This document shows, one piece after another, positions 7,326 through 16,040 of a stretch of 60,040 nt of DNA. Source of the stretch: an uncultured Akkermansia sp. (GTDB lineage Bacteria; Verrucomicrobiota; Verrucomicrobiia; Verrucomicrobiales; Akkermansiaceae); the NCBI GenBank assembly GCA_904501975.1, contig CAJGCZ010000008.1, positions 1 to 60,040 of the forward strand. Reading direction: 5' to 3'. The first letter of the stretch is position 1. Every line of letters starts with the position of its first letter. The notes below the pieces were generated by a model. The model saw only the letters and a list, made by a program, of their open reading frames with translations, did not search any database and had not been told where the DNA came from. The translations under genes were made by a program, and so were the position numbers.

Positions 7326-7406
7326 GATAAAGTTTCTTGCGGTGAATTAGCCTTCAATCAGCTCTGCAGAAGCATGGCTTATTTCACCGACTACCTGCAC
7401 TCTCAA

Positions 7407-7838
<432 letters not shown>

Positions 7839-7848
7839 GACAAAATCA

Positions 7849-7877
7849 GTGATACCATATTGTTTCTTTCCTTGCAA
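7849..7877 (-). promoter_or_regulatory. Promoter of the TIGR04073-type gene
   Basis: Minus strand: TTGCAA (7872-7877), 17-bp spacer, TATCAC (7849-7854), then 10 nt to the ATG at 7838. Confidence 0.55.
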
Positions 7878-7923
7878 GAAAAAAGCTGCCGAATTTTGAA
7901 AATTTAGCGGATTTTTTTCTATT

Positions 7924-9159
7924 TTACGGCAATTCGGTCTGAATTTCCTCGTCTGTCAGATAGCAACCGGGGTCGGAACCGAACCAATGGCCGTTGGCGA
8001 AGGCGGCACGGGTGCGGAAACCGCCGCCACAAAGGGCAAAGTGCTTGCAGGTGGCACAGCGGCCGCTGAGCAATTTTTGGCGCTCAAGCGGGTCCTCTGC
8101 ACCGCGCAGCTTTTGCAGCTCGGCAGCAGAGGGCTCGGAAGCAGCCTCCCATACCTCGCTGAACTTTTGCGTTTTAACATTGCCCAAGGTGACGCTTTGC
8201 CAGAACTGGTCGGGGTGAATATTGCCTTGAGTATCAATGTTGGCAATGCCACGGCCGGAGGAATTGGCACCGCCGCCGTTCCATTGCAGGAGCTTGAGAG
8301 TTTGCTGAGCCAGCGGATTACCCTCGCGCAGTTGCTTAAGCAGAATATAGATGCCGTCTGCGGGTTGCGTTACCGTCAGAAGCTCGCGAGTGGCGCCGCT
8401 GTTGTGCCATTTTTCTGCACGGGCAATGAGCATATCCAGCGCGGCGCGTGCTTCCTCCGGGTGCAGGCTGGCAACATCCACACCACGGCCCGTGGGTACC
8501 AAGTGGTAGAAGCATACGCGCTGAATGCCCTCGTTTTCAATGAAGTTGAGAATCTCCTCCATGCTTTGCACGTTGTTGCGGGTGAGGGTGAGGCGCAGGC
8601 CGGTTTTTTGTCCGGCTTGCTCGCAGTGCTTAAAGCCGCGAATCGCCCCCTCAAAGGCGCCTTTAACGCCGCGGAAGGAATCGTGAACGGCGCCAATGCC
8701 ATCCAAAGAGATGCCCACATAGGCCACGCCCTGTTTCTTGAAGAGCTCTGCATATTCCTTGGTGATGCGGGTGCCGTTGGTGGAGATGGTGACCTTCAGC
8801 CCTTTCTCTGTGGCGCGCTCCAGCAGCTTAGGCAGCTGCGGGTGCAGCAGGGGCTCGCCGCCGGAGAGCAGGAGGGCATTGACCTTGTAGTCGGCAAGGT
8901 CGTCGATAACAGCGCAGCATTGCTCCCAGTTGAGCTCACCCGGGTATTGCTCTGCGTGAGAGTCTGCATAGCAATGCACGCAGCGCAGGTTGCAGGTGCG
9001 GGTAATGTTCCAAACGACAATGGGTTTGCGGGTGCGGGAAGACGTGGGGGAGCAGGCGGCTGTGCTGGCATGGGGGGCATGTGAGCCGTGGCCCAAACCG
9101 TAGCGAATATGGTCTGCGGGCTGCTCAGCGCCGCACCAGAGGCGAGTGATGTTAATCAT
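7924..9159 (-). CDS. ahbC: Radical SAM protein, AhbC-like 12,18-didecarboxysiroheme deacetylase
   Basis: A 411-residue radical SAM enzyme. The N-terminus MINITRLWCG with an arginine-tyrosine pair about ten residues later, leading into KPIVVWNITRTCNLRC, matches AhbC proteins as I know them. The [4Fe-4S]-SAM cluster motif is Cys56-x3-Cys60-x2-Cys63. A C-terminal cysteine-rich region (RCATCKHFALCGGGFRTRA, then GCYL) would bind an auxiliary cluster. AhbC removes the acetate side chains of 12,18-didecarboxysiroheme to give Fe-coproporphyrin III in the siroheme-dependent heme pathway. Its start overlaps the end of the upstream radical SAM gene by 8 nt, so the two are co-translated. NirJ, the heme d1 relative, is the main alternative. 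Confidence 0.75.
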   Translation of the reverse strand: MINITRLWCGAEQPADHIRYGLGHGSHAPHASTAACSPTSSRTRKPIVVWNITRTCNLRCVHCYADSHAEQYPGELNWEQCCAVIDDLADYKVNALLLSGGEPLLHPQLPKLLERATEKGLKVTISTNGTRITKEYAELFKKQGVAYVGISLDGIGAVHDSFRGVKGAFEGAIRGFKHCEQAGQKTGLRLTLTRNNVQSMEEILNFIENEGIQRVCFYHLVPTGRGVDVASLHPEEARAALDMLIARAEKWHNSGATRELLTVTQPADGIYILLKQLREGNPLAQQTLKLLQWNGGGANSSGRGIANIDTQGNIHPDQFWQSVTLGNVKTQKFSEVWEAASEPSAAELQKLRGAEDPLERQKLLSGRCATCKHFALCGGGFRTRAAFANGHWFGSDPGCYLTDEEIQTELP

Positions 9160-10243
9160 TGCTGCGTGTTGTGGTATGTGTGATGTTGTTCTCCGCGCGG
9201 CAGGCCATGGGAATATAATTGCAGAGCGGTTCTGCTCCCATCATGCCGTCTCCTGAGCCGTAAGCGCGTGCACGAGAGCCACCGCATACCTTGCGGTACT
9301 CGCACTTGCCGCATTTGCCGCCCAAGGCGTCGTCGTTGCGTAATTCCGTAAAGATGGGGTGCGTGCGGTACAGGGTGGCAAGCTTATCTGTGCGCACATT
9401 GCCGGCGGTAAGGGGCAGGAACCCGCTGGGCTGCACCTCGCCCGTGTGAGAAATAAAGAGCACGCCTTTACCGTCGCGCGTGGGTACCATGTGTTTGGGG
9501 GGCATGCCGCCCTTGCGGGCTGCCTGCATGAGCACGCGGCGGTAGTGGTGGCCCTCTGTTGTTTTAATAGCAAAGGGAAGTTCACTGCGCAGCTGCTCCA
9601 GGCGCTCCCACACTTGCTCCAAATCGTCGGCGGTGGGTAAATCTTCTTGCGTAGCGCGGCCGGTGGGTACCAGTACAAAGACGCTCCACACATCCGGCTT
9701 AATTTGTTTCATGAGTTCAATAAAGGCATCAAACTCGCCCAAGGTTGACTTTGCCAGTGTGGTGTTGACTTGCAGCTGAATCCCCGCTGCCATCACGGCT
9801 TGTGCCACTTGCAGGGTGCGCTCAAAGGTGTGGGGCACGCCACGGAAGCGGTCGTGCGTTTCTTGTGTGGCGCCATCCAAGCTCAAGCTCAGGCTTACTA
9901 CGCCTGCGGCCTTCAGCTTAGCAAAGTCCGTGTGCACCAAGCGTGGGGTGGCCGCGGGGCTAAGGGCTACGCGCAAGCCTTTGGCGGCGGCGCGCTCAAT
10001 GATGTCGTAAATGTCGGCGCGCATCATGGGGTCGCCACCGGTCAGCACCAGCATGGGGGGGCGCAGCTCGGCTATTTCATCCACCAAGCGCATGGCTTCC
10101 TCGTGGGTCAGCTCATCCGGGTGTGCCTTCGGTTGCGCAATAGCGCGGCAATGCCGGCAGGCCAGAGCACAGGCTCGCGTTACCTCCCAGAACAAGATGA
10201 ACGGGCGCTCGTTGAAGTCGATGGCTGCTGAGTGAGGATGCAT
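9152..10243 (-). CDS. Radical SAM/SPASM protein of the TIGR04053 type, candidate AhbD-like heme synthase
   Basis: A 363-residue protein with the radical SAM motif Cys25-x3-Cys29-x2-Cys32 (VTRACALACRHCRA), then MLVLTGGDPMMR and SLSLSLDGATQETHDRFRG. The C-terminus has a SPASM-like cysteine set (GKCGKCEYRKVCGGSRARAY ... PLCNYIP). The segment GKGVLFISHTGEVQPSGFLP is typical of the family I know as TIGR04053. Adjacent to an AhbC-like gene, the economical reading is AhbD, which oxidatively decarboxylates Fe-coproporphyrin III to protoheme. TIGR04053 members elsewhere have been linked to peptide or other radical SAM chemistry, so the role is inferred. The start at 10243 is chosen because upstream ATGs overlap the promoter. 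Confidence 0.7.
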   Translation of the reverse strand: MHPHSAAIDFNERPFILFWEVTRACALACRHCRAIAQPKAHPDELTHEEAMRLVDEIAELRPPMLVLTGGDPMMRADIYDIIERAAAKGLRVALSPAATPRLVHTDFAKLKAAGVVSLSLSLDGATQETHDRFRGVPHTFERTLQVAQAVMAAGIQLQVNTTLAKSTLGEFDAFIELMKQIKPDVWSVFVLVPTGRATQEDLPTADDLEQVWERLEQLRSELPFAIKTTEGHHYRRVLMQAARKGGMPPKHMVPTRDGKGVLFISHTGEVQPSGFLPLTAGNVRTDKLATLYRTHPIFTELRNDDALGGKCGKCEYRKVCGGSRARAYGSGDGMMGAEPLCNYIPMACRAENNITHTTTRSND

Positions 10244-10253
10244 GGTGCCTGCC

Positions 10254-10282
10254 ATTGTACACATTGGCACCCGTTTTTGCAA
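10254..10282 (-). promoter_or_regulatory. Promoter of the radical SAM pair
   Basis: Minus strand: TTGCAA (10277-10282), 17-bp spacer, TACAAT (10254-10259), then 10 nt to the ATG at 10243, a nearly leaderless arrangement. Confidence 0.7.
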
Positions 10283-10340
10283 GGCTAAACCCGATTAAGA
10301 TAAAAGGAATGACACGTTAGCTGCCGCGGAGCAAAAGAAA

Positions 10341-10368
10341 GCAGGCGACTCTTTGCGGAGTCGCCTGC
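10341..10368 (-). terminator. Intrinsic terminator of rpsU
   Basis: An 11-bp perfect stem, GCAGGCGACTC with GAGTCGCCTGC and a 6-nt loop, is followed on the minus strand by TTTCTTTTGC. It starts 30 nt past the rpsU stop. Confidence 0.85.
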
Positions 10369-10398
10369 CTCAAGAAAATTTCCCGAACGGGTATTTAC

Positions 10399-10638
10399 TT
10401 AAGCCTCAACAGCGGGGGTTACGGCTGCAGCGGGGATTTCTTCCTTGTTAGTGAAGCGCCACTTAACCTTGTTGCGCTTGTTGGCGGAGCGAGCCTTGCG
10501 GCGCTTCTCATCCATGGGGCTTTCGAAAGCGCGACGACGGCGCATTTCCTCGAGGATACCCTCGGTGTCGAGCTTGGTCTTCAGGCGCTTAAGAGCGCGA
10601 TCGATCGGTTCTCCTTTACGTACGGTGACGGAACGCAT
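10399..10638 (-). CDS. rpsU: 30S ribosomal protein S21
   Basis: A 79-residue basic protein with the S21 pattern: VRKGEPIDRALKRLKTKLDTEG, then MRRRRAFESPMDEKRRK and a basic C-terminal helix. S21 sits near the 3' end of 16S rRNA on the small subunit. It is slightly longer than the usual 60-70 residues because of an alanine- and proline-rich tail. It is transcribed alone, from its own promoter to its own terminator. Confidence 0.93.
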   Translation of the reverse strand: MRSVTVRKGEPIDRALKRLKTKLDTEGILEEMRRRRAFESPMDEKRRKARSANKRNKVKWRFTNKEEIPAAAVTPAVEA

Positions 10639-10683
10639 GATATTCAGTGTGTTTGTTAATAAGTTGTCCGGGAACGGGCAGGC

Positions 10684-10712
10684 AGGATACTATATCCGGG
10701 GTCGTCTGTCAA
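10684..10712 (-). promoter_or_regulatory. Promoter of rpsU
   Basis: Minus strand: TTGACA (10707-10712), 17-bp spacer, TATCCT (10684-10689). The ATG is about 45 nt further on, so this ribosomal gene has a real leader, unlike many neighbours. Confidence 0.75.
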
Positions 10713-10841
10713 GATTTTTCACATGAATTCTGAAAAAAAATCAAAATTTGACGGCAGGAAAGCTCTAAAAGCTCGAAAACGATGAGTTGAATGCTCCGCA
10801 TAAGCCCAGACGGCGACCGGGGGAGCCCTGTACAAAAAATA

Positions 10842-11127
10842 CGCTCTGTTTAAGTTTTTAGTTGTTGGCCCCACAAATAGCAATTTATGGAAGTACGAGG
10901 GACGAATTCCGAAGGACGAATTTTAGAGTTCCGCTCGCCTACGGCTCGCAGGGGAAGCGGGGGTTATCAGTCGGCTTGTGTTCCGCGCTCAAGGCGCGGG
11001 CGGCAGCTTATGCTGAGCTTTGCTATCTTTGCGCCGTAAGGCGCGGAACTCACAAATTCGTATGTCGGAATTCGTAACTCGTACTTCCACAAACTTCCAT
11101 TTATGAACTAAGAAGTTTAACAGAGCG
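10842..11127. repeat. Terminal-inverted-repeat intergenic element, copy A (286 bp)
   Basis: The left end begins CGCTCTGTTTAAG and the right end, read on the minus strand, begins CGCTCTGTTAAAC; the outer 22 bases match at 19 positions. A second, inner inverted repeat pairs 10889-10934 with 11043-11088 and includes GTACGAG and ACGAATTCCGA on both arms. The interior holds more small palindromes and no plausible gene. This looks like a non-autonomous MITE-like element. The preceding stretch 10713-10841 shows nothing I can name. Confidence 0.7.
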
Positions 11128-11193
11128 AAAAAATAAACCCACCCCATTCCCTCATCCTGCATGAAATTAGTTTGTTATTACAATAAATTAGGC

Positions 11194-11222
11194 TTGCTAC
11201 CTGTTATGTACTGTGCTAGTCT
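11194..11222 (+). promoter_or_regulatory. Promoter of tmk
   Basis: TTGCTA (11194-11199), 17-bp spacer, TAGTCT (11217-11222), then 10 nt to the ATG at 11233. It decides the start: upstream in-frame ATGs at 11161 and 11206 would precede or overlap the promoter. Confidence 0.6.
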
Positions 11223-11232
11223 CTTGTGCGTT

Positions 11233-11850
11233 ATGGAACCTGATTCACCTCACCTAAGGGGCAGCCTGGTCGTCTTTGAAGGCATAGACGGCACGGGGAA
11301 GTCTACCCAGATTCAATTATTGGCTCAATACTTGAGAGCCTGCGGACTGGAAGTTGTAACCGATTTTGAACCGACCCGCGGCCAGTGGGGAATGAAGGTG
11401 CGCAATGCAGCGCTTTCCGGGGAACGGTTGAGCATAGATGAGGAAATTAACTGCCTGTTGCAGGATCGCCGCGAGCATGTGCGCGAGGTGATTGAACCCG
11501 CTTTGGAGCGTGGGGCTTGGGTGCTGTTGGATCGGTACTACCTCTCCATGATGGCATACCAGGGAGCCACCGGCGCCAATGTGGAGGATATTCGCTCCAT
11601 GAATGAGGAGTTTGCCACCATTCCGGATGTGGCTTTTTGGCTGGATATTCCGTTGGAAATGGCTATGGAGCGCATGAATGCCCGTGGCAATGGGCACGAT
11701 GCGTTTGAGAACGAGCCCTTCCTGCAAGCCTGCCACGATATTTACTCCGCCATGGAAATGCCGTGGTTGCACCGCATTGAGGCGGACGGCTCGATTGCCG
11801 AGGTGCAAGCCCGCATACGCGAGGTGATTCGCGAGGAGTTGGGCGTTTGA
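11233..11850 (+). CDS. tmk: Thymidylate kinase
   Basis: A 205-residue enzyme making dTDP from dTMP and ATP. The P-loop GIDGTGKST is at residues 17-25, the dTMP-contacting DRYYLSMMAYQG lies mid-protein, and FWLDIPLEMAMERMNAR begins the lid region. Length is typical. I start at 11233 (MEPDSPHLRG) on promoter position and because the upstream extension is hydrophobic and not family-like. It converges on the MATE gene and shares a terminator hairpin with it. Confidence 0.92.
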   Translation: MEPDSPHLRGSLVVFEGIDGTGKSTQIQLLAQYLRACGLEVVTDFEPTRGQWGMKVRNAALSGERLSIDEEINCLLQDRREHVREVIEPALERGAWVLLDRYYLSMMAYQGATGANVEDIRSMNEEFATIPDVAFWLDIPLEMAMERMNARGNGHDAFENEPFLQACHDIYSAMEMPWLHRIEADGSIAEVQARIREVIREELGV

Positions 11851-11879
11851 GTAAAGACCAAGAATATTTTTATAGCAAC

Positions 11880-11911
11880 ACGCATGCAGTTTTCGGATGG
11901 ACTGCATGCGT
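11880..11911. terminator. Terminator between tmk and the MATE gene
   Basis: An 11-bp perfect stem, ACGCATGCAGT with ACTGCATGCGT and a 10-nt loop. On the plus strand it is followed by GCTTTTTAT, giving an intrinsic terminator for tmk; the MATE stop codon at 11917-11919 lies within that T-tract. On the minus strand the following sequence is less T-rich, so it may serve the MATE gene less well. Confidence 0.8.
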
Positions 11912-11916
11912 GCTTT

Positions 11917-13410
11917 TTATACCTTTTTGCGAGCCCATTTAAGGCCACCGAGCATGCGGTTGAGAATGAAATATTCTACCGCCATATCTACGGTAAAGAG
12001 GCACCAAATGCCGACCAAACTGAGGGTATCCGGCCAGAAAACGGTCCATACATACAGGCAGGCTAGGCGGAAGAAGCCCATGCAGCCGTATGAGACATAC
12101 ATGACTCTGCGGGTGTCGCCCGCGCCGCGCAGGCACATCTTAATCATGAGCATGGCGGCATAGAACGGCTCAATAATCAGGAAGAGCTGCACCACGGGAA
12201 TGGTGGCTTCGCGCAGCCCAGTAGAGTTGGCCGCAAAGAGATTCACAAATACCTCCGGGAAGAAGTAGAAGAACACACCCATGAGCCCCATGAACACTAA
12301 ACTGTAGCGCACGCATTTGCGCACCGTTTCCAGCGCCAGGCGCACGCTGCCTGCGCCCAAGTATTGCCCCACAAGGGTGGCACCTGCCATGCCGATGGCA
12401 AAGCCGGGCAGGAAGCTGAGTGACTCAATGCGAATGGCTATGTTGTGGGCGCCCACATAGGCGTCTCCCAACTGCGAGATGACGCGGAGCACAAAGATTT
12501 GAATGAGCCAAATGCCACCGATTTCTACCGCTTGAGGCAACCCGATAGCCAAAATGCGGTAAATGGAGCGCGCGTTCGGCAGCATGTCGCGCAGGCGCAG
12601 ATGGATGGGGGGCACATAGTTTTCTCCCTGTTCCTCTGCGTAGGCATCTATACTGCGTGTGCCCATGCAACGGCGCATGCGGATGGTGCGGTGTATCAAA
12701 ATGCTTACCAGAATAGCGGCGGCTACAGCCATGCCCAAAATCATGCCCCATGCCAGGCCTTCTACAAACAAACCGAAGCATTTGACGAGGATGAGACTGA
12801 AAATGATGTTGAGCCCATCTACCGCCAGCATAATGTAGAAGGGGGTCTTGGTGTCGCCCGCGCCTCGCAGGGCTGCATTAACGGCAAAGATGATGCCCGA
12901 GAATACGGCTACCCAGCACCCCGTGTGCATGTAGGTGAGGGCTACCTCGCGGGCGTAATCGCTGAGCTCCAGTACCTTGTATACCAAGAAGTCTGCCGAT
13001 ACATACATGAGCAGGGCCGAGGCTACGCCGGCCATAAGCCCAAGCACAGCAGCTTGGTTGGCGGCATAATTGGCATCCCCGAATTTTCGTGCCCCGGTGT
13101 TGCGGCTCACAATGGCCGTGGCACCCATGCCAACGGCTCCCTGCATGAGGAAGCCCAGCCACAAGATGTACCCCGTTACACCGATGCCGGAGGCAATTTT
13201 CTCCGTCACGGCATCTTCGGTGCCCATGTGGGTGGCTAAGTAGAGAGAAGTGGAGGCGCAAATAAAGCTGAGCACTTGCTCCAACAGGGGCCAAAGTGCT
13301 ATGGTTACAATCTGCTTCGGTAAGCTCAGGCCTGCTAATTTGCCCCCAAGCTTCCCTTTACCGTGTAATGCGACACGTACGGTGCCCTCTCTTCCGTTTC
13401 CTGCTCCCAT
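11917..13410 (-). CDS. MATE family efflux transporter
   Basis: A 497-residue inner-membrane protein with about twelve hydrophobic helices in two related halves. Each half carries the MATE-type segment after its sixth helix (AALRGAGDTKTPF in the first half, CLRGAGDTRRV in the second). MATE proteins export cationic drugs or metabolites using Na+ or H+ gradients; the substrate cannot be read from sequence. It has a longer cytoplasmic linker between halves (about 240-280, with charged residues). The -10 is 9 nt from the ATG. Confidence 0.88.
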   Translation of the reverse strand: MGAGNGREGTVRVALHGKGKLGGKLAGLSLPKQIVTIALWPLLEQVLSFICASTSLYLATHMGTEDAVTEKIASGIGVTGYILWLGFLMQGAVGMGATAIVSRNTGARKFGDANYAANQAAVLGLMAGVASALLMYVSADFLVYKVLELSDYAREVALTYMHTGCWVAVFSGIIFAVNAALRGAGDTKTPFYIMLAVDGLNIIFSLILVKCFGLFVEGLAWGMILGMAVAAAILVSILIHRTIRMRRCMGTRSIDAYAEEQGENYVPPIHLRLRDMLPNARSIYRILAIGLPQAVEIGGIWLIQIFVLRVISQLGDAYVGAHNIAIRIESLSFLPGFAIGMAGATLVGQYLGAGSVRLALETVRKCVRYSLVFMGLMGVFFYFFPEVFVNLFAANSTGLREATIPVVQLFLIIEPFYAAMLMIKMCLRGAGDTRRVMYVSYGCMGFFRLACLYVWTVFWPDTLSLVGIWCLFTVDMAVEYFILNRMLGGLKWARKKV

Positions 13411-13419
13411 GCAATGGCT

Positions 13420-13447
13420 AGTCTAACATGAAATAATCCGCTTGAAC
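13420..13447 (-). promoter_or_regulatory. Putative promoter of the first MATE gene
   Basis: Minus strand: GTTCAA (13442-13447, a poor -35), 16-bp spacer, TAGACT (13420-13425), 9 nt from the ATG at 13410. The -35 match is weak; support comes mainly from the spacing shared with neighbours. Confidence 0.4.
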
Positions 13448-13461
13448 AGAAAAAAGAAACA

Positions 13462-13615
13462 GTGGAGGTACGAATTACGAATTCCGACATACGAATTTAA
13501 GAGTTCCCCGCCTCAAAGCGCGGAGCAAAAGAGACAGCTTCGGCCTTGCTTTTCCCGCGACCGCAGGGAGCCTAACTTAAAATTCGTATGTCGGAATTCG
13601 TCCCTCGTACTTCAC
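13462..13615. repeat. Terminal-inverted-repeat intergenic element, copy B (short)
   Basis: The left arm (from 13462) and the right arm (to 13615, read on the minus strand) share ACGAATTCCGACATACGAATT. They correspond to the inner arms of copy A; the outer CGCTCTG ends are missing. The element fills nearly the whole gap between the MATE gene and copA, and its right edge contains the copA stop codon. Confidence 0.65.
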
Positions 13616-15975
13616 AACACTTTATATCCTTGAGCGGTGATGACGCCGTGAAGCTGCGCCAAGGGAATTTCGGCGGACAAGGTAATCACTACCTCCTTGG
13701 CTTGGTGGCTGGCGCGGCACTCCGCCACACCGGGCAGGGCACACAGGGCTTTGGTAACGTGGGCCTCGCAGTGCGGGCACATCATGCCGTCTACTTTAAT
13801 GGTTATCGTTTTCATACGCTGAGGTGGTAAGAGGGTAAAGCGGCGCAGTCGCAGTGCATTGCATACAACACAGAAACTGCTCAACCCCATGGCTGCAGCG
13901 GCCATGGCCGGGTGCAATTGCCAGCCCAAAAGCGGGTAGAAAACGCCCGCCGCCAACGGTATGGCCAAGCAGTTATAAAATAACGCCCAGAAGAAGTTTT
14001 GCCGAATATTCCGAATAACTGCACGGCTCAGGCGTATGGCGCCCACGGCATCCATTAGGCTGCTGCGCACCAAAATCACCCCGGCGCTTTCCAAGGCAAT
14101 ATCTGTGCCGGCGCCAATGGCAATGCCTACATCAGCGCGGGTGAGGGCGGGGGCATCGTTAATGCCGTCGCCCACCATGGCAACGGCGGTTTCCTCTGCC
14201 TGCAAGTGGCGTATGTATTGCTCTTTGTCTTGCGGCAGCATGCCTGCTTGCCAATGAGTGAGGCCCGCCTGCGTGGCAATGGCCTGAGCTGTTGCCTTGC
14301 TATCGCCCGTCAGCATCACAAGGTGCAGTCCCAATTTCTGCAAGGCTGCCACGGCTGCCGGGCTATCCGGTTTAAGCGGGTCGGCCACCGCTATGTACCC
14401 GCGGTATTCACCGCCGCAGGCAAAATAAAGAATGCTTTGGCCCGGGGGCAGTGCGGCCTCTGAGTCGGCGGGGGGAAGCTGGATGTGCAGCTCGTGCATG
14501 AGCGCAGCATTGCCCGCAGCACAAGGTGTGCCGTTGATGCTGGCGGTAATGCCTTTGCCGGGCAGATAGCAGTGCTCTGTTGCCTCGTGCGGAGCAGCTT
14601 GCGGGTAGCGTGTGCGAATAGCCTCTGCCAAAGGATGGTGGCTTTGGGCCTCTAAACTAGTGGCGAGTTGCAGCAAATCCTCGGTCGTGTACCCGGTGGC
14701 GGGGTGCACGGCTGTTACCTGCGGTTTTCCGGCGGTAAGGGTGCCGGTTTTATCCAGCACAAGGGTGCGGATGCGTTGTAGGTTTTCCAGCGCTTCGCCA
14801 TTGCGGAACAAGATGCCGTTTTCTGCTCCGCGGCCTGTGCCCACCATAATGGCTACAGGCGTGGCAAGCCCCAAAGCGCAGGGGCAAGAGATAACCAACA
14901 CCGCTATGCTGCACGATAGCGCAAAGGCGACTTCTGCCCCCGCCAGCAGCCAGCCCGCTGCGGTGAGCAGAGAGAGCCCCACGACTATAGGAACAAAAAT
15001 GGCCGAGATTCTATCCGCTATGCGAGAGATGGGGGCCTTGCCTGCGGCGGCTTCTCCCACCAGGTGAATCATGTCGGACAGGGCAGAGGCGGCGCGTGTT
15101 TTGGTGGCGCGCACCGTTAGCACCCCATGCCCGTTGACGCTGCCGGCATACACGGTGCTGCCGACGGATTTTTCTACCGGCATGCTTTCTCCGGTGAGCG
15201 TGGATTCATCCACGGCAGAGTACCCCTCTTCTACAGTGCCATCGGTGGCAAAGCGCTCGCCGGCGAGCACCTGCAGCAAATCGCCTACTTGCACGGCATC
15301 TGCCGGTATGCGTACGGCTTGGCCGTCTCTCAACACGGTGGCGGTGTGCGGTAGCAGGCTCATGAGCTTCTCCAGCGCTTGGCCGGTGCGCCCGGTGGCG
15401 CGGCTCTCCAGCCATTTGCCGAAGGTGATGAGCGTGAGAATCATGGCCGCGCTTTCAAAATAAAAGAGCTCGCCGCGGTGGTGGGTGAGGAAATTGACGA
15501 GGCCGTCTGCCATGGCGGCAGCGGCACCAAGGGCAACGAGGGTATCCATGTTGCTGCCGCCGCGTAAAACGCTGCTGAAGCCCTTGATGAAAAACGCTCG
15601 GTTCATCCACAAAATAGGAAGGGTGAGCAGTAGCTGCACCACGGCGGCAGTGCTACCGTGCCACAAGTGGTGCAAGAGCACCAAGGGGATTAGCAAGATG
15701 AGGGAGCTCACAAAGCGCCTCTTGAGCACATTATTTTGTCGGGCAACACGCGGCGCCTGCCGGGTAAGGGCTGCGCCGTAGCCGGCGGATTCCACGGAGC
15801 GGATGATATCTTCTGCACTCAGTTCGGGGCCGAAAGCGGCACGCATGCTGCCGGTGAGTAGGTTGACTTGCACACGGTGTACCCCGGGCATGCTGCCCAC
15901 GGCACGTTCTACCCGTGCGGCACATGCACTGCAGCTCATGCCCGTTACGCAAAATGTTTCTTCCTTCGTGCTCAC
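13612..15975 (-). CDS. copA: Copper-exporting P1B-type ATPase with N- and C-terminal HMA domains
   Basis: A 787-residue Cu+ pump. An N-terminal HMA domain has GMSCSAC (CxxC at 15-18). The P-type core has TGES, the membrane metal site CPC (about 364-366), the phosphorylation motif DKTGTLT (Asp about 408), an HP motif (SHHPLA) and GDGINDAP. Unusually, a second HMA domain with MMCPHC (CxxC about 733-736) is fused at the C-terminus, like a tethered CopZ chaperone; a Met at about 721 opens this domain and could also start a free copy. The GTG start at 15975 is chosen because the promoter ends 7 nt before it, and the upstream ATG at 16023 lies beyond the -35. Other metals are possible, but CPC with CxxC domains favours Cu+ or Ag+. 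Confidence 0.88.
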   Translation of the reverse strand: MSTKEETFCVTGMSCSACAARVERAVGSMPGVHRVQVNLLTGSMRAAFGPELSAEDIIRSVESAGYGAALTRQAPRVARQNNVLKRRFVSSLILLIPLVLLHHLWHGSTAAVVQLLLTLPILWMNRAFFIKGFSSVLRGGSNMDTLVALGAAAAMADGLVNFLTHHRGELFYFESAAMILTLITFGKWLESRATGRTGQALEKLMSLLPHTATVLRDGQAVRIPADAVQVGDLLQVLAGERFATDGTVEEGYSAVDESTLTGESMPVEKSVGSTVYAGSVNGHGVLTVRATKTRAASALSDMIHLVGEAAAGKAPISRIADRISAIFVPIVVGLSLLTAAGWLLAGAEVAFALSCSIAVLVISCPCALGLATPVAIMVGTGRGAENGILFRNGEALENLQRIRTLVLDKTGTLTAGKPQVTAVHPATGYTTEDLLQLATSLEAQSHHPLAEAIRTRYPQAAPHEATEHCYLPGKGITASINGTPCAAGNAALMHELHIQLPPADSEAALPPGQSILYFACGGEYRGYIAVADPLKPDSPAAVAALQKLGLHLVMLTGDSKATAQAIATQAGLTHWQAGMLPQDKEQYIRHLQAEETAVAMVGDGINDAPALTRADVGIAIGAGTDIALESAGVILVRSSLMDAVGAIRLSRAVIRNIRQNFFWALFYNCLAIPLAAGVFYPLLGWQLHPAMAAAAMGLSSFCVVCNALRLRRFTLLPPQRMKTITIKVDGMMCPHCEAHVTKALCALPGVAECRASHQAKEVVITLSAEIPLAQLHGVITAQGYKVL

Positions 15976-15982
15976 GTCGCTC

Positions 15983-16011
15983 TGTATAGTGTATTCGGGA
16001 GATTTTGTAAA
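15983..16011 (-). promoter_or_regulatory. Promoter of copA
   Basis: Minus strand: TTTACA (16006-16011), 17-bp spacer, TATACA (15983-15988), then 7 nt to GTG at 15973-15975. No CueR- or CsoR-type operator is obvious. Confidence 0.65.
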
Positions 16012-16040
16012 GTCATTGCGCAAGAGGCTTGCTGTGCGTA

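Noticed and set aside
16024..16040. copA and isochorismate synthase as one operon
   Set aside because: copA is downstream of the synthase on the same strand, but it has its own promoter (15983-16011) between the two genes, so shared transcription is not needed.
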